Below, in pieces: positions 62,783-64,000 of a stretch of 64,000 nucleotides of DNA (position 1 is its first letter; each line of letters starts with the position of its first letter). Source of the stretch: Heyndrickxia acidicola (lineage in GTDB: Bacteria > Bacillota > Bacilli > Bacillales > Bacillaceae_C); assembly GCF_001636425.1 (NCBI RefSeq), contig NZ_KV440953.1, forward strand, positions 2,678,847 through 2,742,846. The letters run 5' to 3'. A model generated the notes under the pieces. That model had not been told where the DNA came from, did no database searches, and saw only the letters and a program-made list of their open reading frames with translations. Both the position numbers and the translations under genes were made by a program.

Positions 62783-63019
62783 CTATTTTTTAGCTTGAAT
62801 GTTTTTTTGTTGAAGTAGTTTCGCAGAAAAATACTTACGTGCATTTGGGGTTAAAATGTGCAAGGTTTCCACTTTAGTTTCTTCACGATTGTTCTCTTTG
62901 TTCTCAAATTCTACAATGTCACCATTCAAACTTTCTGTCACCTTTTTAATTCTGTATCCTTTTTGAATTAAAAAATCAATCCGATCTCGCTCTTGCAGAA
63001 ACTGTTGGTATTCGGACAT
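62783..63019 (-). CDS. Small hypothetical protein
   Basis: The 78-aa protein starts after GGGAGGAAG. The sequence EYQQFLQERDRIDFLIQKGY, then TESLNGDIVEFENKE and LHILTPNARKYFSAKLL suggests a helix plus beta hairpin domain. No family is recognised. It is soluble and alone, next to the repeat array. Confidence 0.6.
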   Translation of the reverse strand: MSEYQQFLQERDRIDFLIQKGYRIKKVTESLNGDIVEFENKENNREETKVETLHILTPNARKYFSAKLLQQKNIQAKK

Positions 63020-63152
63020 TTATACAGCTTCCTCCCTTCATTCTATTTTTCTTGCTTAAGTTGGCATATTCATAGAACCTTGTTCAACAGCTACCCTTTC
63101 ATGTGCATCCTATAGTTGTTGCTAAATTTTTTTTCATCACTGGGGTTTTTGT

Positions 63153-63277
63153 TTTAGTTGTTTTTCGCATAGTTTATTGCTTTACCCCTATGCCTGTCTA
63201 TGTGTCGTCTTTTCTTAATCTATACAAGTTTCTATACTGACGTGTCAAATAGCAATAAAGATTACGAGAAGAACCGT
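63153..63277. repeat. MITE-like family C, shorter copy
   Basis: Left arm TTTTTCGCATAGTTTATTGC and right arm GCAATAAAGATTACGAGAAG are inverted; the interior TGTCGTCTTTTCTTAATCT matches the others in part. Confidence 0.65.
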
Positions 63278-63279
63278 TG

Positions 63280-64000
63280 TTATTTAATCACCGTTTCAAC
63301 CCGCCCGGATACAGTGCCAAGGGCTCCCTGACGTTCATTCCATGTCATCGGCGGAAGTTCACTTGGTACTTCAATCATATCAATCGCACCATCAACAGGA
63401 CAAACAATAGAACATAAATTACAGCCAACACAATCCTCTTCTCTTACTTTAAGGATGCCGTTCCCATTTTCATCCTTCAATAGATCAATGCATTGATGGG
63501 AGGTATCTTCACAGGCAATATGACATTTGTTGCAATTGATGCATACATCATTATTAATTCTCGCAACCACGTTATAGTTAAGATCAAGGTCTCCCCAATC
63601 AGAATATTTTGGTACAGCTTTTCCGACCAAGTCCATGACAGAGGCTATACCCTTTTCATCTAAATAATTCGTTAACCCTTCAATCATATCCTCTACAATT
63701 CTAAAACCATGGTGCATAGCAGCTGTACAAACTTGAACACCTGTTGCCCCCATTAATATAAATTCTACTGCATTTTGCCAGTTTGAAATCCCACCAATTC
63801 CAGATATAGGGATGTTAATCCTTGGATTTCTTGCACATTCACCTACCATATGTAACGCAATTGGTTTTACGGCAGGACCGCAATAACCTCCATGAGCACC
63901 TTTACCGCCTACATGTGGAATGGTATTCCAGGAATCAAGATCAACACCAGCTAAACTGTTAATCGTATTTATCATACTTACAGCATCAGCTCCGCCCTTG
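63280..64000 (-). CDS. preA: PreA-type dihydropyrimidine dehydrogenase subunit, 5' end beyond window
   Basis: The frame is open to the window edge. The visible part carries the end of the FMN barrel (HVGGKGAHGGYCGPAVKPIAL, GIGGISNWQNAVEFILMGATGVQVCTA) and two 4Fe-4S motifs, CINCNKCHIAC and CVGCNLCSIVCPVDG. The enzyme with PreT reduces uracil and thymine with NADH in reductive pyrimidine breakdown. The protein begins outside the window, so the ATG at 63975 is internal. Hydantoinase or transporter genes may lie beyond. Confidence 0.9.
   Translation of the reverse strand, partial: KGGADAVSMINTINSLAGVDLDSWNTIPHVGGKGAHGGYCGPAVKPIALHMVGECARNPRINIPISGIGGISNWQNAVEFILMGATGVQVCTAAMHHGFRIVEDMIEGLTNYLDEKGIASVMDLVGKAVPKYSDWGDLDLNYNVVARINNDVCINCNKCHIACEDTSHQCIDLLKDENGNGILKVREEDCVGCNLCSIVCPVDGAIDMIEVPSELPPMTWNERQGALGTVSGRVETVIK

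Overview
The window looks like chromosome of a low-GC, endospore-forming Bacillaceae (Bacillus, Cytobacillus or Neobacillus-like). The evidence is the many strong AGGAGG-type ribosome sites with frequent GTG/TTG starts, a Spo0E-like phosphatase, an RsbR-type stressosome protein, a SpoIISA-like toxin, a T-box leader, a Des-DesK-DesR fluidity cassette, SH3b-rich wall proteins and a CgoX/HemY. I see no tRNA, rRNA, CRISPR or prophage. Species cannot be fixed from the sequence alone.

Layout. 1-8 kb: a cut secreted Ig-like protein, an SH3 wall protein, a decayed membrane-protein gene, DinB, small unknowns, Spo0E-like, RsbR-like and a Rossmann-like unknown. 8-10.7 kb: an amino-acid permease behind a T-box whose specifier reads best as UAC (Tyr). 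11-21.7 kb: a plant-oligosaccharide locus with GH36 alpha-galactosidase facing a LacI regulator, a peptide-family ABC importer (binding protein, two permeases, two ATPases) and a GH1 beta-glucosidase. A 14-bp operator occurs before both the regulator and the binding protein. 22-31 kb: DUF1206 protein, pyruvate oxidase, a 966-aa SH3/glucosaminidase autolysin, a broken small gene and a stand-alone CgoX. 31-34 kb: a NERD gene with an in-frame amber codon beside a frameshifted IS256-family copy.

34-37.2 kb: DUF2500, a SpoIISA-like toxin with two small basic downstream genes, and an L,D-transpeptidase. 37.8-43.8 kb: the most unusual metabolic locus, a LacI regulator plus six tightly coupled genes (epimerase, KDG-type kinase, ACS-family transporter, hexulose-phosphate synthase, hexuloisomerase, KDPG aldolase). 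Three matching operators lie around it. 44-52.5 kb: FAD oxidase, acyl-CoA thioesterase, WrbA-like flavoprotein and a MarR/EmrB/EmrA-type efflux operon with a palindromic operator. 53-57 kb: rhodanese, DUF202, and desR/desK/des with a recognisable activator region. 57-64 kb: MscS channel, deoxyribosyltransferase-like protein, LysR/aldehyde dehydrogenase pair, small basic genes and the cut end of a PreA-type dihydropyrimidine dehydrogenase.

Intergenic space is rich in repeats: at least four dispersed families (one MITE-like, with terminal inverted repeats), a 52-bp hairpin tandem array, a 21-bp tandem array and two long perfect palindromes. Several genes are visibly decayed. Function calls rest on motif recognition by eye, because no database search could be run.
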